Positions 6,577 through 8,183 of a stretch of DNA of 8,183 bases are shown here, piece by piece; the stretch's first letter is position 1, and each line of letters starts with the position of its first letter. Origin of the DNA: an uncultured Erysipelotrichaceae bacterium (GTDB lineage Bacteria; Bacillota_I; Bacilli_A; Erysipelotrichales; Erysipelotrichaceae); contig CAKUTY010000058.1 of NCBI GenBank assembly GCA_934692455.1, positions 1 through 8,183 of the forward strand, written 5' to 3'. The notes below the pieces were generated by a model that made no database searches, was not told the DNA's origin, and saw nothing but the letters and a program-made list of their open reading frames with translations. The position numbers and the translations under genes are program-made.

Positions 6577-7809
6577 ATGAATAAATCCAAGTACATTTTA
6601 ATGAGTTTATTTACCTTTATCTTTTTGAGTTGTGAGTTTCTTTTTGTCGACATCATTTCTTTAACGACAAAAGGAATTAATGTAGTCAACGCTCAAAACT
6701 ATGTGTTAGGTAGTAGTGTACTTGGATTTTTTCTTTATTTATTTATTGACAAACATAAAAGTATCTACATTGTTACTTGTATACTTTCGCTTATTAGCTT
6801 TATATTCTTAATCACTTTAGATGCTTATATTTCAATACTTATATCAGGACTTATGTTATTCCTATTTTTAGGAATCTTAGGTAGTGCTACTTATTATAAG
6901 TCGATGTGTGATAGTGCTGTTGTAGTAGGTGTTTCATATATGTGTGGCACCTTACTACAATTTGTGGTTAATTATCTAAGTATTGAAATATATATCATTC
7001 CTCTTTGTTTAGTATTGTTGTCTATTTGTTTATTTAAAACTAATGTTGATGAAATGATACTAGTAAAAAAAGATACAAAACAATTATCAATCATACTAAT
7101 ATTACTTGTATCATTACTAACAATTGTTTTTTCAACACTAGATAATGCGGTAACTATTTATCATGCCAATAAGGTCTTAGATATTGGAAGATGGCCAAGA
7201 TTACTTTTAGCTTTTAGTGCTTTGTTGGCGGGTTTCTTATATGATATAAGATCAAGAAAATATATGAGTATCATCATCTATTGTGTGATGGTTCTTTCCA
7301 CTATTTGTTTATTAGTTAATGAATTACTTGGTCTAATAATCTTTTATTTGTCGGCTGGTTTCTTTGCGGTCTTTTTCACTTCGGCTTTTTTAGAATTAGC
7401 ACCCTATACTAATAGACCAAAACTATATGCAGGAATGGGTAGGGCTATCAATAATTTAGTGGCAATTCTTATTTCTAATCTATCTTTAAATTTATTAAGT
7501 AGTGGTAATAAACTACTTATCATCAGCATTGAATTAATCTTGTTTGTCTTTACTAGTATTCTTACTTTTGTTTATACCAATAAATATAAATTGTTTTTGG
7601 AATCTAGTGATAATCAAGTAAAAGAATATAATTTAACCCCAAGAGAAAGAGAAGTTTTAAATCTATTAATTAGTAGTGATGATAAGTTACAAGAAATAGC
7701 TGATAAGTTAAGTATTTCTAAAAGAACACTAGAAAGATATGTAACTTCTATTTATAAGAAAACTAATACTACATCTCGTGTAGGCCTTATTTCTTTGTTT
7801 AAAAAATAA
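6577..7809 (+). CDS. Membrane-bound LuxR-type transcriptional regulator with MFS-like 12-helix sensor domain
   Basis: A 410-residue one-component regulator. Residues 1 to about 340 are about 12 hydrophobic helices (near 5-24, 40-58, 62-80, 83-105, 114-135, 136-152, 168-190, 203-222, 228-248, 250-272, 285-306, 310-335). A motif-A-like GFLYDIRSRK (219-228) follows helix 8, as in the second half of MFS transporters, and the motif PKLYAGMGRAINN precedes helix 11. Residues 353-410 are a complete LuxR/GerE helix-turn-helix: LTPREREVLNLL, then EIADKLSISKRTLERYVTSIYKKTNTTSR. With 12 helices and a cytoplasmic N-terminus, the DNA-binding end also faces the cytoplasm. There is no receiver or kinase, so the membrane domain presumably senses the signal directly. 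Fusions of this design are frequent in some gut Actinobacteria (Eggerthellaceae). It follows the MFS gene after 1 nt without its own Shine-Dalgarno sequence, so translation is probably coupled. Ligand and target promoters are unknown. Confidence 0.92.
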   Translation: MNKSKYILMSLFTFIFLSCEFLFVDIISLTTKGINVVNAQNYVLGSSVLGFFLYLFIDKHKSIYIVTCILSLISFIFLITLDAYISILISGLMLFLFLGILGSATYYKSMCDSAVVVGVSYMCGTLLQFVVNYLSIEIYIIPLCLVLLSICLFKTNVDEMILVKKDTKQLSIILILLVSLLTIVFSTLDNAVTIYHANKVLDIGRWPRLLLAFSALLAGFLYDIRSRKYMSIIIYCVMVLSTICLLVNELLGLIIFYLSAGFFAVFFTSAFLELAPYTNRPKLYAGMGRAINNLVAILISNLSLNLLSSGNKLLIISIELILFVFTSILTFVYTNKYKLFLESSDNQVKEYNLTPREREVLNLLISSDDKLQEIADKLSISKRTLERYVTSIYKKTNTTSRVGLISLFKK

Positions 7810-7861
7810 TTGGCGGATATCCCTTATATATGTTTTTGTTCATGTTTCTTAAAATATAAGC

Positions 7862-8183
7862 ATGAAGTATATTATCTTATCCATTTGTTTATTAATGTCA
7901 TTAGGCGCTTGTAAGTCTATTGAACATACCCAGGCAGATCCTGTTAATCTAACTCAATATCAACTTAAGAGTAGGGGCCTTTCTTATGATGAATCTGATT
8001 ATGAAAAGTATAATGGAAACTTTGAAGAAAGTATTGATTATGACTTTGGTGATTTTAAATATATTTTAGAAGATGATAAGGCTTATATCGTGGTTGATGA
8101 TGAAACTTATGACTTGAATGTTAAGGGTTATCCAGTAGGTATCTATAATACTAATATCTTAAAGACTAATTGTGAATACTATG
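7862..8183 (+). CDS. Putative lipoprotein of unknown function, 3' truncated by window
   Basis: Open frame of 107 codons running off the window with no stop. The start MKYIILSICLLMSLGAC is a short lipoprotein signal: one lysine, a hydrophobic core, and a lipobox-like L14-G15-A16-C17. Cleavage and lipidation at Cys17 would anchor it on the outer face of the cytoplasmic membrane. The visible mature part is rich in Asp, Glu and Tyr (13 tyrosines in 107 residues) and has no motif I recognise. Its second half (YILEDDKAYIVVDDETYDL) has alternating hydrophobic and acidic residues suggestive of beta strands. ATG 7862 has no Shine-Dalgarno sequence. TAAAAT at 7850-7855 could be a -10 giving a start on the ATG, but no -35 is visible. 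It lies 52 nt after the regulator with no terminator between them, so read-through is also possible. The signal peptide makes a real gene likely; its function is unknown. Confidence 0.75.
   Translation, partial: MKYIILSICLLMSLGACKSIEHTQADPVNLTQYQLKSRGLSYDESDYEKYNGNFEESIDYDFGDFKYILEDDKAYIVVDDETYDLNVKGYPVGIYNTNILKTNCEYY

Noticed and set aside
7815..7822. Palindrome GGATATCC after the regulator gene, considered as a terminator or operator
   Set aside because: It has no loop and no following T tract of useful length, and 8-bp palindromes occur by chance. Nothing else supports a site.
7830..7859. Nine-codon open frame (MFLFMFLKI) before the lipoprotein, considered as a leader peptide
   Set aside because: It has no ribosome-binding site, no regulatory codon run and no downstream hairpin pair.
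1..8183. Search for CRISPR arrays, tRNA or rRNA genes, insertion sequences and defence genes
   Set aside because: I saw no regularly spaced repeats, tRNA-like cloverleaf, transposase or terminal inverted repeats. Coding density on the + strand is almost complete.

Overview
This is AT-rich DNA with every recognisable gene on the + strand. Tryptophan is read from TGG, and all six stop codons in view are TAA or TAG. The gene set (DegV-type fatty-acid-binding protein, pyruvate formate-lyase with its activase, Gram-positive-style cardiolipin synthase, a LuxR-type regulator with a membrane-embedded N-terminus, and a lipoprotein) together with the codon bias suggests an anaerobic, fermentative low-GC Bacillota. 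Erysipelotrichia or a relative is my best guess. That placement is inference from overall style, not from a marker gene.

Layout: (1) 1-595, the C-terminal two thirds of a DegV-family protein, cut by the window start. (2) 596-709, a leader region holding a weak hairpin after degV, a good candidate sigma-A promoter (TTGCTA, 17 nt, TAGAAT), a short repeated motif around its -35, and a 6-bp hairpin at the predicted 5' end of the pfl mRNA. (3) 710-3686, pflB and pflA, overlapping by 14 nt and closed by a strong intrinsic terminator that begins in the pflA stop codon. (4) 3728-7809, cardiolipin synthase, an MFS transporter and a LuxR-type regulator fused to a 12-helix MFS-like domain. The gaps here are 13 nt and 1 nt, so this is probably one transcription unit. 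(5) 7862-8183, the start of a small acidic lipoprotein, cut by the window end. It follows the regulator after 52 nt with no visible terminator. No gene-free stretch exceeds 114 nt.

How the genes work together: PflA is the radical-SAM activase that installs the glycyl radical on PflB, which turns pyruvate and CoA into acetyl-CoA and formate. Their overlap couples synthesis of enzyme and activator. Cardiolipin synthase is a housekeeping membrane-lipid enzyme. The transporter and the adjacent transporter-like LuxR regulator form the most unusual pair. The regulator looks like a one-component membrane receptor whose sensor is a degenerate transporter fold, and its ligand may be related to the neighbouring transporter's substrate. 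That functional link is inference from adjacency only.

Most of the window is ordinary core metabolism. The points worth a second look are the MFS-LuxR receptor beside its transporter, the cls promoter that appears to sit inside the pflA terminator and to give a leaderless message, and the pfl leader.
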